Source: CAZTII01 sp964613305
Lineage (GTDB): Bacteria > Bacillota_I > Bacilli_A > Erysipelotrichales > Erysipelotrichaceae
DNA length: 30,159 bases
Assembly: GCA_964613305.1 (NCBI GenBank)
Contig: CAZTII010000018.1
Location: 1 to 30,159, forward strand
Reading direction: 5' to 3'
Shown: positions 8,141 to 18,100 of the stretch, one piece after another
Layout of the letters: every line of letters begins with the position of its first letter
Numbering within the stretch: position 1 is the first letter of the stretch
Translations under genes and position numbers: made by a program
The notes under the pieces: model-generated
Seen by the model: the letters and a program-made list of their open reading frames with translations, nothing else
Told to the model about the DNA's origin: nothing
The model's database searches: none

Positions 8141-9274
8141 TTACTTTCTCTCCAAATAAGCAATTGTTTCAATATTATCGGTAAATGGAAACATATCTAC
8201 TGGTTGAATTGTTATCACTTTGTATTGACTACTTAATAGCTGTATATCTCTTTTTTGGGTAAATGGATTACATGATATGTAAACAATTTTTTTTGGTTTT
8301 GTTGATAATAGTGCTCTAAGAAACGCTTCATCACAACCATTTCTAGGTGGATCGGTAAGTACAACATCAAATAATTTATCGTCTTTTTTTGCTTCCATCA
8401 TGTATTCTTTTACATCCATGGCATAAAAAGAAACATTGTCGATGTTATTGTTTTTAGCATTTACAATCGCATCTTTTACTGCTTTTCCATTAATTTCTAC
8501 ACCTACCACATGTTTTGCTTTTTTAGCGACAATACAACTAATTGTGCCAATACCACTATATGCATCTAATACCATGTCATTTTCAGTAATATTTGCCATT
8601 TTAATGGCTTGTTCGTATAGTTTTTCCATTTGTGGTGGATTTACTTGATAAAACGATTGTGGTGAAATTCTAAAGGTTAAACCACAACATGTATCTTCAA
8701 TTATTCCTTTTCCAAATAACACGCGATCGTATTTTCCAAGGACCATGCTTGTTCTTTCTTTGTTGATGTTCATAACACATGTTGTAATTTCAGGATGTTT
8801 TTCTCGTAATCGTTTCATGAAATCTTTTCTTCCTGGAAAAACATCGGTGGAAAAAACAAGTGCTACTAAGATTTGTTTTGTATAATATCCGACACGTATG
8901 TATACGTGTCGTAAACATCCAAAACCTTTGTCTTCATTGAATGGTTCAATTTTCATTTTTGTGGCAATCTCTTCAATGCTTGAAATGATTTCATTGGCTT
9001 TTTCATTTTGAATTAAACAGTGGTCTACTGGTACTACTTTATGACTTTTTTCACCATAAATTCCAGATACAACTTTTTTCTTATCTTGTAACACAAATGT
9101 TGAAAACACTTTACAGCGATAATGAGTTGGATTATCCATTCCTATAATTTCTTTGATGTTTTCATTTGGAAATAGTGATGTTACTGTTGCTTGTTTTTGT
9201 TTTAATTGTTCACCATATGGTACCCCTTGATATTGACAACCACCACACTTCTTTGCTACTTTACATATTTTCAT
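8141..9274 (-). CDS. rlmD: 23S rRNA (uracil-C5)-methyltransferase, TrmA/RlmD family
   Basis: The predicted reaction is AdoMet-dependent methylation of C5 of a uridine in 23S rRNA. The 377-residue protein has the 4Fe-4S ligand pattern at its N-terminus (C4-x5-C10-x2-C13, with C86 in PVDHC). Further on it has the AdoMet-binding VLDAYSGIGT, the LTDPPRNGCD motif, the catalytic Cys335 in YISCNP and a general-base Glu in DNIETIAYLE at the C-terminus. The usual N-terminal TRAM RNA-binding domain (about 60 residues) is absent, because the Fe-S cysteines start at residue 4. The gene lies 21 bases after nadE and probably shares its transcript. The exact target uridine cannot be read from sequence. Confidence 0.85.
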   Translation of the reverse strand: MKICKVAKKCGGCQYQGVPYGEQLKQKQATVTSLFPNENIKEIIGMDNPTHYRCKVFSTFVLQDKKKVVSGIYGEKSHKVVPVDHCLIQNEKANEIISSIEEIATKMKIEPFNEDKGFGCLRHVYIRVGYYTKQILVALVFSTDVFPGRKDFMKRLREKHPEITTCVMNINKERTSMVLGKYDRVLFGKGIIEDTCCGLTFRISPQSFYQVNPPQMEKLYEQAIKMANITENDMVLDAYSGIGTISCIVAKKAKHVVGVEINGKAVKDAIVNAKNNNIDNVSFYAMDVKEYMMEAKKDDKLFDVVLTDPPRNGCDEAFLRALLSTKPKKIVYISCNPFTQKRDIQLLSSQYKVITIQPVDMFPFTDNIETIAYLERK

Positions 9275-9295
9275 TTAATTTTTCCATTTCTTTCG

Positions 9296-10786
9296 TTATT
9301 GACTCTCTACAATATCATATCCATAACACGTTGTACTTACTTTTACAATTGGTGGTGTTTGAATGCGTTTAAACGCTGCTTTTTTTATGGTGGATACTAA
9401 CCACTGAAAATCTTTTTCAAACGCTTCAGCATCATCCAAACCATAATACGTTATCCATCGTTGTAAGTGTTTTAGATTATTATCATAATAATCTTTTCTT
9501 ATGGAATATCCATCATCATTATCTTTTAAATAACGTTCGATAATTGCATCATGATAAAACCATTTCATTGGATCACGTTGTCCATCTTTTAATTCTGCTG
9601 ATGGTGGCATTAACCAAGTGATTGTACTTTCAGTTACTTCAGGAAGTAAATTATAAGGAACAACTTCATCATTAAAATAATCATTAATTTCTCTAGCAAT
9701 ACGAAAACATTCCACCTTAGTACAATCAGCTAATAACGATAGCGCACCAATAGAATCGCCATACATTGTACAATACCCTAATGCTGTTTCCACTTTATTG
9801 CCATTATTTATAACCACACCTTTTTCAATAGCGGCAAATGTAGATAGTAAATGTCCTCGAATTCGTGCTTGAATATTTTCAAGCACTAAACCAGTTGCTT
9901 GTTGATAGCCATAGTGTACAAGTGTTGAATCTGTCGCTTCAACAACATCTTCAATCGATCCATCATGGTATCGTATCCCTAATTTTTCGGCTGTTTTACA
10001 TGCATTATTTTTAGTTGTTTGACTATTGTATTTTGATGCCATATTATAACCAATAACACGATCACTACCTAATGCAATCGTCAATAAACAAGCATTAATC
10101 GTACTATCTAAACCACCTGATAAACCAATAATCCAAGGACATTGTTTATTGAACCATTTTTCATCAGCGCTTTTTACGGCATACACCAACGCTTTCATTA
10201 ACGTCGGTTTATCTGTTAATTCTTGTTTATTATCATCCTTAGAAACAACTAAAAGTTGTTGTTTAAAATCTTGAGCGCATTGTTTCATGATTTCACCATT
10301 TTTACTAAAGAATGAGCCACCATGATACAAACAACATGCTTTAAAGCGATTAGTAAAAGAAACTGGTCTAACAACCATGTGATAGTTACAATTATGTGGT
10401 AATAGTATCGTTTCTTGAGTCCATACCGAATCATCCAACGTAATAACAATACCATCGATTTCTACTTCATTACCATCATAATGCTGTTCTTTTCCTTCAT
10501 GCAAAACAATTGTTTTTTTTATTAACTTTCCATTTTCTAAAAAGATATGTCCAAAAACGATCATGATCGAATATTGTTTAAACGCTTCAAATAACTGTAT
10601 TGTTTTATTCATCCATTGTTGATTATAAAATTGTTGTTGTAAATCATATCCTTGTAAACAAGCCATTGGAAAAACGATACATTGTGCCTTTTCTTCCATC
10701 GCTTGATCAATCATCGTAACCATTGTTGTTTGATTTCGTTGATAATTTCCTTGAAAAACTTCCATTTGAGCAATCGCAATTTTCAT
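9296..10786 (-). CDS. nadE: NAD+ synthetase with a degenerate nitrilase-like N-terminal domain
   Basis: The enzyme makes NAD+ from deamido-NAD+, ATP and ammonia. Residues ~220-490 form the synthetase domain. It has the PP-loop SGGLDST (about 222-228), NIQARIRGHLLS, the GNKVETALGYCTMYGDSIG segment, and a C-terminal lysine-rich segment ending in a TPP motif. Residues 1-200 resemble the nitrilase-type glutaminase domain of glutamine-dependent NadE, but the catalytic residues look lost. The Glu of the usual VFPE is Met41 in VFPMACLQGY. The Lys segment after 'GK' is shortened. The ICED Cys region reads as GIVITLDDSVW, without Cys. At 496 residues it is shorter than typical two-domain enzymes (about 540-680). 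AAAGGAG lies eight bases before the ATG. It follows the pur operon terminator and appears to have its own promoter. Confidence 0.88.
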   Translation of the reverse strand: MKIAIAQMEVFQGNYQRNQTTMVTMIDQAMEEKAQCIVFPMACLQGYDLQQQFYNQQWMNKTIQLFEAFKQYSIMIVFGHIFLENGKLIKKTIVLHEGKEQHYDGNEVEIDGIVITLDDSVWTQETILLPHNCNYHMVVRPVSFTNRFKACCLYHGGSFFSKNGEIMKQCAQDFKQQLLVVSKDDNKQELTDKPTLMKALVYAVKSADEKWFNKQCPWIIGLSGGLDSTINACLLTIALGSDRVIGYNMASKYNSQTTKNNACKTAEKLGIRYHDGSIEDVVEATDSTLVHYGYQQATGLVLENIQARIRGHLLSTFAAIEKGVVINNGNKVETALGYCTMYGDSIGALSLLADCTKVECFRIAREINDYFNDEVVPYNLLPEVTESTITWLMPPSAELKDGQRDPMKWFYHDAIIERYLKDNDDGYSIRKDYYDNNLKHLQRWITYYGLDDAEAFEKDFQWLVSTIKKAAFKRIQTPPIVKVSTTCYGYDIVESQ

Positions 10787-10813
10787 AAAAATACTCCTTT
10801 TTTAAACACTTGT

Positions 10814-10822
10814 AGTATAGCA
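10814..10822 (-). promoter_or_regulatory. Possible extended -10 promoter of nadE
   Basis: On the minus strand TGCTATACT directly follows the T tract of the purD terminator and lies 27 bases before the nadE ATG. No convincing -35 is seen, so it relies on the extended -10. Confidence 0.45.
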
Positions 10823-10823
10823 T

Positions 10824-10846
10824 AAAAAGAGGACCTATAGTCCTCT
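10824..10846 (-). terminator. Terminator of the purine operon
   Basis: On the minus strand AGAGGAC and GTCCTCT pair around a five-base loop and run into five Ts. The purD stop codon lies in the loop. Confidence 0.85.
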
Positions 10847-12085
10847 AACCGCAATATCTTTTCGATAAAAACATCCATCACATTGTATTTTATCGATTTC
10901 TTTATACACTTGATTTCGTGCTTCGGCAATACTATTTCCACTACCTACGACAAATAATACTCTACCACCACTATTAACAAGTTGGCCATCTTTTAATGCT
11001 GTTGACATATGGAATACTGGACACTCAACTTTATCTAAATGATAAATTGGATTGTTTTTAACGTAATCTAATGGATAACCATTACTTGCAATAACAACAC
11101 CACAATAACTTTTATCTGACCACAATAAATCACTTTTTTTACCTTCTAGGGTATTATTAACAACCTCATATAAGTCATTATTCATCGCTAATAAAATTAC
11201 TTCTGATTCAGGATCACCAAATCGCACATTGTATTCAATCGTTTTAACACCATTCTTTGTGACCATACAACCACCATACAATATTCCTACAAATGGTTTT
11301 CCTTCTAACACCATGGCAGTTGCCATCGCTTGCATTACCTTTTCTGTAGCTTCTTGTATCGCTTCTACACCTAAATGATTCACTGGAGTATAAGCACCCA
11401 TACCACCAGTATTTAAACCCTCATCGTTGTCAAAAGCACGTTTATGGTCTTGAGCAATTTGCATTGGTACAACTAATTCTCCATTGACAAATGCTAAGAG
11501 TGAAAATTCTTCACCTTCTAAAAATTCTTCAATAACAATGTCATTACCCGCATCTTTAAAACATTTTTGCGTCATAATCTCATCAATAGCTTGTAAACCA
11601 TCGTCAAGCGTTTCACAAATCAAAACACCTTTACCATATGCTAAACCATCGGCCTTAATAACAATTGGCATCGATTGTTTCTTTAAATAGTTTTTTGCTT
11701 CAATAGGATCATTAAATGTTTCATACGTTGCGGTTGGAATATTGTATTTTTTCATTAAGTTTTTAGAAAATACTTTTGAACCTTCTAATTCAGCAGCTGC
11801 TTTACTAGGCCCAAAAATGCGACAATTTGCTTGTTGAAATGCATCAACTATTCCATTACATAACGGAATTTCACCACCAACAAATGTCAAATCAATAGTA
11901 TTTTCTTTTACAAAAGAAATTAATCGTTCAAAATCCAAACTATCAATATCCACTATTGTAGCTACATCGCTCATTCCAGCATTACCTGGTGCTACAAATA
12001 CTTCATCAACGTGGTTACTTTGTTTAAATTTATAGGCAATAGCGTGTTCTCTACCACCGCTGCCAATGACTAATACTTTTGCCAT
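10835..12085 (-). CDS. purD: Phosphoribosylamine-glycine ligase (GAR synthetase)
   Basis: PurD joins glycine to phosphoribosylamine using ATP to give GAR, the second step of de novo purine synthesis. The 416-residue length is normal. Visible hallmarks are the N-terminal GSGGREHAIA loop, ATP-grasp motifs (VIKADGLAYGKGV near residue 145, and EEFLEGEEFSLLAF), GLNTGGMGAYTP and VRFGDPESEV. The C-terminal domain ends in CFYRKDIAVRGL. The ATG overlaps the purH stop by one base (TAATG), so translation is coupled. It is the last gene of the operon. Its stop codon is in the loop of the terminator. All motifs are intact and the assignment is secure. Confidence 0.96.
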   Translation of the reverse strand: MAKVLVIGSGGREHAIAYKFKQSNHVDEVFVAPGNAGMSDVATIVDIDSLDFERLISFVKENTIDLTFVGGEIPLCNGIVDAFQQANCRIFGPSKAAAELEGSKVFSKNLMKKYNIPTATYETFNDPIEAKNYLKKQSMPIVIKADGLAYGKGVLICETLDDGLQAIDEIMTQKCFKDAGNDIVIEEFLEGEEFSLLAFVNGELVVPMQIAQDHKRAFDNDEGLNTGGMGAYTPVNHLGVEAIQEATEKVMQAMATAMVLEGKPFVGILYGGCMVTKNGVKTIEYNVRFGDPESEVILLAMNNDLYEVVNNTLEGKKSDLLWSDKSYCGVVIASNGYPLDYVKNNPIYHLDKVECPVFHMSTALKDGQLVNSGGRVLFVVGSGNSIAEARNQVYKEIDKIQCDGCFYRKDIAVRGL

Positions 12086-13584
12086 TAGTGTTTAAAGTGT
12101 CGCTTTCCAGTAAAAATCATAGCGATGTTTTGATTATTACATTCATCAATGCTTTCTTGATCACGAATTGACCCACCTGGTTGAATAATGCAACGAATAC
12201 CAAATTGAGCAGCCAATAAAACAGTATCATTCATTGGAAAGAAAGCGTCACTTGCCATAACAGCGCCTTTTGCTTTATCTCCTGCTTGTTCTAAGGCAAT
12301 TTTAGCACTACCTACACGATTCATTTGACCTGCACCAACACCTATTGTTTGACCATTTTTAACGATAACAATCGCATTGGATTTAACGTGTTTTACAACT
12401 TTCATACCAAATAAAGCATCATCAATATCACTTTCAACTGGTAAAGTAGTTGTAACACATTGAATGGATTCCACTGTTTCATCACTAACATCAATATCTT
12501 GAATTAGTTTACCACCGCGAACCCAAACTTCTTTTTCCACTTCTTCTTCCCCTTCTAACGAGAATGTCAATAAACGAATGTTTTTCTTTTGACTTAAAAT
12601 AGAAAAAGCTTCTTCCGTAAAGGATGGTGCTAAAATAATTTCTAAAAAGATCGAACTTAGTTCTTTAGCACAATCAGTATCTACTTCACGATTAAATGCG
12701 ACAATACCGCCAAAAATACTTGTTGTATCACTTTCATACGCTTTTTTCCAAGCGTCATAAATAGTATCACCAATACCAACACCACATGGATTAGCATGTT
12801 TTACTGCGACAACACATGGTGTCTCAGGAAACTCTTTCAATATTTCTAAAGTTGCATTTCCATCTTGAATGTTGTTGTATGATAATTCTTTACCATGAAG
12901 TTGTTTTGCATTTACTAAGCTATAAGAAATATTATCTTTTAATTTAACAAAAGTAGCTTTTTGATGCGGATTTTCACCATAACGCAACCCACTTTCTTCA
13001 CTATTAAATGTTTTTGATAAATAGTTGTAAATCATTTTATCGTAGTCAGCGGTTGTATTAAAGGCTTTCATCGCTAAGTGTTGACGTGTTTCAAGTGTTG
13101 TATCACCGTTATCTTTAATCTCTTGTAATATAGTACTATAATCACTTGGATCTGTAACAACCGTAACAAAACGATGGTTTTTAGAAGCACTACGAATCAT
13201 ACTTGGTCCACCAATATCAATATTTTCAATCGCTAATTCAAGAGTACAATCCGCTTTAGCTGTAACAGCTTTAAATGGATATAAATTAACACATACTAAA
13301 TCAATCGCTTCAATATGATGTTCTTTCATTTGAGCAACGTGTTGTTCGTTATCACGAACTGCTAGTAAACCACCATGAATCATTGGATGAAGTGTTTTAA
13401 CACGACCATCCATCATTTCAGGAAATAAAGTAACTTCATCTACCGATATTGTTTTAATACCCGCTTCATCCAATGCTCTTTTTGTTCCGCCTGTAGAAAT
13501 GATACTGTAGCCATTGTCACTTAATCCTTGGGCAAATGGAATTAAATTTGTTTTATCAAAAACGCTAATAAGTGCTTTTTTCAT
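12085..13584 (-). CDS. purH: Bifunctional AICAR formyltransferase / IMP cyclohydrolase
   Basis: PurH catalyses the last two steps to IMP: formylation of AICAR with 10-formyl-THF, then ring closure. The N-terminal MGS-like cyclohydrolase domain (about 1-190) shows ISVFDKTNLIPFA, STGGTKRALDEAG, VDEVTLFPEMMDGRVKTLHP and NIDIGGPSMIRSASKN. The transformylase domain carries KHANPCGVG (about 264-272), IFGGIVAFN, GAGQMNRV and a C-terminal GGSIRDQESIDECN. At 499 residues it is close to the family norm (about 510-530). The start codon overlaps the purN stop by four bases (ATGA). Confidence 0.96.
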   Translation of the reverse strand: MKKALISVFDKTNLIPFAQGLSDNGYSIISTGGTKRALDEAGIKTISVDEVTLFPEMMDGRVKTLHPMIHGGLLAVRDNEQHVAQMKEHHIEAIDLVCVNLYPFKAVTAKADCTLELAIENIDIGGPSMIRSASKNHRFVTVVTDPSDYSTILQEIKDNGDTTLETRQHLAMKAFNTTADYDKMIYNYLSKTFNSEESGLRYGENPHQKATFVKLKDNISYSLVNAKQLHGKELSYNNIQDGNATLEILKEFPETPCVVAVKHANPCGVGIGDTIYDAWKKAYESDTTSIFGGIVAFNREVDTDCAKELSSIFLEIILAPSFTEEAFSILSQKKNIRLLTFSLEGEEEVEKEVWVRGGKLIQDIDVSDETVESIQCVTTTLPVESDIDDALFGMKVVKHVKSNAIVIVKNGQTIGVGAGQMNRVGSAKIALEQAGDKAKGAVMASDAFFPMNDTVLLAAQFGIRCIIQPGGSIRDQESIDECNNQNIAMIFTGKRHFKH

Positions 13585-14150
13585 TTTCTTTCCTCCAATA
13601 GTTGCGCAATTACTTGTGGATATAATCGATGTTCAATGCGATGAACTTTTTCTGTGATTGTTTCTAACGTATCATCACTTTCAACATCAAAGGACTCAGA
13701 AGCAATAATTGCACCATCATCCATCAATTCGTTGACATAATGAATTGAAACACCAATTTCTTTTTCTTTGGCTTCTACCGCTTGTTCAATCGCTCGTTTT
13801 CCTTTGAATTTAGGTAATAAGGAAGGATGAATATTGATCATATTTCCTTCGTATTCTTTTAATAATACCGTTGACACTAATCGCATATATCCAGCAAGTA
13901 CGATAAATTGAATTCCTTTTTCTTTACAACGACGAATGATTTCTAACTCATATTCCGCTTTCGACGTATAATTTTTTGGATTAAAGGAAAACACATCAAT
14001 TCCTCTACGCTCTGCTTTTTCAATGACTGGTGCATCTAACTTATCAACGACCACAAGGTCAATTGATGCATGAAGACGACCTTCCTCAATCGCTTGCGCA
14101 ATCGCTTCAAAATTAGAACCTGTTCCTGAAGCAAAGATAGCGATTTTCAT
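13581..14150 (-). CDS. purN: Phosphoribosylglycinamide formyltransferase (folate-dependent)
   Basis: PurN transfers a formyl group from 10-formyl-THF to GAR, giving FGAR, the substrate of the PurL encoded two genes upstream. The 189-residue protein has the N-terminal FASGTGSNFEAI nucleotide site, VLAGYMRLVS, and the catalytic region NMINIHPSLLPKFKG. The downstream SIHYVNELMDDGAII supplies the active-site Asp. It overlaps purM by four bases (ATGA) and purH by four bases, so it is tightly coupled on both sides. Confidence 0.96.
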   Translation of the reverse strand: MKIAIFASGTGSNFEAIAQAIEEGRLHASIDLVVVDKLDAPVIEKAERRGIDVFSFNPKNYTSKAEYELEIIRRCKEKGIQFIVLAGYMRLVSTVLLKEYEGNMINIHPSLLPKFKGKRAIEQAVEAKEKEIGVSIHYVNELMDDGAIIASESFDVESDDTLETITEKVHRIEHRLYPQVIAQLLEERK

Positions 14151-15172
14151 CGAAATGTAACTCCGCTTCCTTCAATCACTTCACCAATCACAGAACATGA
14201 TTCATTGTGTTGGCGTAAAATATTCATCACTGTATCCGCATTTTTTCCATCACATACAATAATCATACCAATTCCCATATTAAACACATTGTACATTTCT
14301 TCTTCTTCAATATTACCCATTTTTTGTAAGAAGTTAAAAATATCAAGAACTTTAAAACTACCTTTATTAATAACAATACCTTGGCCATCTACTAGACATC
14401 GTGGCATGTTTTCAATAAAACCACCACCAGTGATATGCGCAATACCATGAACATCGACTTTTTCTAGTACATCAAGAACACTTCGAACGTATATTTTAGT
14501 AGGTGTTAATAGTTCTTCTCCTAATGTTTTACTTAATCCTTCATATTGAGTATGAATATCTAACTCATTATCTTTAAAACAAATTTTACGAACTAGAGAA
14601 AAACCATTTGAATGAACACCACTACTAGCAATACCAATCACAACATCACCAACTTTTACTTTACCAGGAACAATCATTTTACTTTTTTCAACAGCACCTA
14701 CAGTAAATCCAGCAATGTCGTACTCTTCTTCGCCATACATATCAGGCATTTCTGCGGTTTCACCACCAATTAAAGCACAATTAGCCATAACACAACCATC
14801 ACTTACCCCTTTTACAATCGCTTCGATTTGGGCTGGTCGATTAACCCCAACCGCAATATAATCAAGGAAGAAAAGTGGTTGAGCGCCTTGTGCCAATACA
14901 TCATTAACACACATTGCTACAACATCAATACCGATTGTATCGTGCTTATCCATCATCATCGCAATTTTTAATTTTGTTCCAACACCATCAGTACCACTAA
15001 CTAATACTGGTTCTTTTAAAGAAAGAGCGGATAAATCAAATAAACCGCCAAACGATCCAATGGATGATAGAAACCCTAAGCGACGTGTACGTTCAACGTG
15101 CTTTTTAATACGTTCTACCGATTGATAGCCTGCTTCTAAATTAACCCCTGCTGCACTGTAGTTTTTTGACAT
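14147..15172 (-). CDS. purM: Phosphoribosylformylglycinamidine cyclo-ligase (AIR synthetase)
   Basis: PurM closes the imidazole ring, converting FGAM to AIR with ATP. The 341-residue length is typical. Diagnostic segments are VSGTDGVGTKLKIA (near residue 58), DVVAMCVNDVLAQGAQPLFFLDY, ALIGGETAEMPDMY, VVIGIASSGVHSNGFSLVR and HITGGGFIENMPR. The ATG overlaps the purL stop by one base (TAATG), and the end overlaps purN by four. Confidence 0.97.
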   Translation of the reverse strand: MSKNYSAAGVNLEAGYQSVERIKKHVERTRRLGFLSSIGSFGGLFDLSALSLKEPVLVSGTDGVGTKLKIAMMMDKHDTIGIDVVAMCVNDVLAQGAQPLFFLDYIAVGVNRPAQIEAIVKGVSDGCVMANCALIGGETAEMPDMYGEEEYDIAGFTVGAVEKSKMIVPGKVKVGDVVIGIASSGVHSNGFSLVRKICFKDNELDIHTQYEGLSKTLGEELLTPTKIYVRSVLDVLEKVDVHGIAHITGGGFIENMPRCLVDGQGIVINKGSFKVLDIFNFLQKMGNIEEEEMYNVFNMGIGMIIVCDGKNADTVMNILRQHNESCSVIGEVIEGSGVTFR

Positions 15173-18100
15173 TATTTATCTCCTTTTTTAAAGTAATTAA
15201 CACCACTAGAGAATATATCTTGTTGTTTATTGCCGACAATATTGATGAAGTTATCGCCACAGAATCGCTCACTATGACCCATTTTTCCTAAAATACGACC
15301 ACAAGGAGATAACAATCCTTCAATTGCCATCATACTACCATTGTAATTGTAACGACCATCACTTGTCGCATTTCCCTTGTCATCAACATATTGGAAAGCG
15401 ATTTGATTGTTGTCGATTAACTGTTGTATCATTTCTTCTGATGCGATTAATTTTCCTTCGCCATGACTTAAAGCAACTTTTGCAATGTCACCACAAGTAA
15501 GATCTTGTAACCATGGAGAATTATTTGTTGATAGACGTAAATTAGCCATTGTTGACACATGTCGATGAATATCGTTATGGAATAAAGTAGGCCATGTACT
15601 TTGACTTGGTCCAATCTTTCCAAACGGAAGTAAACCTGATTTAATCAGAGCTTGGAATCCATTACAAATACCTAAAATTAACCCATCCGACGCTAATAAA
15701 TACTCAATTGCTTCTTTTATCGTTTCATTATTGATAACATTTACAATAAACTTAGCACTACCATCCGGTTCATCTCCACTTGAGAAACCACCAGGAAACG
15801 CTAAAATTTGTGAATTTTTAATTTGATGAGCTAAAGCAGAAATTGAATCATGAATATCTTGTTCACTATTATTTGTAAACATTACTAATTTACAAACAGC
15901 ACCAGCTCTCTCAAATGCTTTTTTCGTATCGATTTCACAGTTTGTACCTGGAAATACTGGGATACACACAACTACTTCATCCACACATTTTTTTGATTTT
16001 TGTCTGTTGTTCGTTGGATTATGAATTGTTTGTACACGATGATTACTCATTGTATAACGCGGATAAATTTCATCCATTGTATTTAACCATGCATGGCGTG
16101 CTTCTTCTTTCGTAAGCACGATATCATTAAGTCGATAGTCATTGCCACCTGTTTTTCCGATAACAAGTGCACCTTCAAGTTCTTTTTCACTTTCAACAAC
16201 TATCGCACCCATCATCATCGTTAATACATTTAAATCTGTTTTAAGTGTAAATCCTATATCATTGCCAAAACTCATTTTAAAGCAACTTGCCGCAATCCCA
16301 CCTTCTTCAACAACATACGCTGATTGAATGAGTTTATCAGAAATTCCTTTTTCTACGTTATCAAACAGTCTTTTATAACTATCTAAACAAGGATACCCTC
16401 TATCATCAATTGTTGGTAAAAAGACACTAATAATACTTCCTTCTTTTTTAAATTCAGGACTAATAATATGTTCTACTTCACTTGTGCTACAAGCAAAACT
16501 GATAAGCGTTGGTGGAACGTGAATGTCATGGAATGTTCCGGACATACTATCTTTACCCCCAATTGCTGCAACATTGAAATAATCTTGAACCATCATCGCG
16601 CCAAGTAAGCTTTGCGTCACTTTTCCCCATTTTTCTTTTGTCGTTAAACGTTCAAAATATTCTTGAAATGAGAAATACGTTGAAGAAATCTTTCCGCCAC
16701 ACGCTACAACTTTCGCCATTGATTCAAGAACACTAAACATAGCTCCAGTAAATGGTGAATAACTACACAATTTACTATTATAACCATATGTTAAAATTGA
16801 ACATGTCGTGGTTTCTTTTTCAATTACTGGAATTTTAGAAACGGATGCTTGTGTTGGCGTTAATTGATGTTTACCACCAAAAGGCATCATGACACTAGAA
16901 GCACCGATGGAAGCATCAAACATTTCCACCATGCCTTTTTGACATGCGACGTTCTCATCAGATAACATCGCTACAATACTTTCTTTTGTTACTTCTTTAT
17001 CGACAATAACAGCATTTAAATCACTATCAACAATTTCAACGTCGACTTTTTGTCTAACTCCTGCGGTATTAATAAAATCACGACAACAATCAACAAGAAC
17101 ATCATCGTTGTATTTCATTACCAAGCGATTTGTATCGGTTACTTCCGCAACTTGATATGCCTCTAAATTTTCTTTTTTCGCTAGTTGAATAAAACGTTCA
17201 ACATCCTTTTCATCAACAACAACAGCCATTCTTTCTTGTGATTCACTAATCGCAATTTCAGTTGGATTTAATCCTTCATATTTTAAACGGACTTTATCCA
17301 AATGAATGACTAAACCATCCGCCAATTCACCAATAGCTACACACACTCCACCTGCACCAAAGTCATTGCATTTTTTAATGAGTTTACTGCATTCAGGATT
17401 TCTAAATAAACGTTGAATTTTTCTTTCTTCAGGAGCATTTCCTTTTTGTACTTCACTAGCACATTGACTCATCGATTCACTTGTATGTTCTTTACTAGAA
17501 CCAGTTGCCCCACCAATTCCATCACGTCCGGTTCTACCACCTAATAAGATGATTTGATCACCACATACTGGCGATTCGCGACGAATATTTTCAGCTTTGA
17601 CTGCCCCAACTACAGCACCAACTTCCATGTGTTTTGCGATAAATCCTGGATGATACAATTCTTTTACAAAGGTTGTCGCTAAACCGATTTGATTACCATA
17701 CGATGAGTTTCCATGAGCTGATTTTTGACTAATAATCTTTTGTGGTAATTTACCTTCCATCGTTTCATGTAATGGAGTAAAAATAGTAGCTGAGCCACTT
17801 AACCGCATCGCTTGATACACATAACTACGTCCACTTAATGGATCACGAATAGCTCCACCAATACACGTTGAAGCACCACCAAAAGGCTCAATTTCAGTAG
17901 GATGATTGTGCGTTTCATTTTTAAATTGTAATAACCATTTTTCTTTATTACCATCGACTAAAACATCAATAAATACGCTACATGCGTTAATTTCTTCTGA
18001 AATTTCAACATGTTCAAGCATACCCTTTTTACGTAAATAACGACTATTGATCGTTGCCATGTCCATGCATGTAATCGGTTTTTCTTGACGATTACAAACA

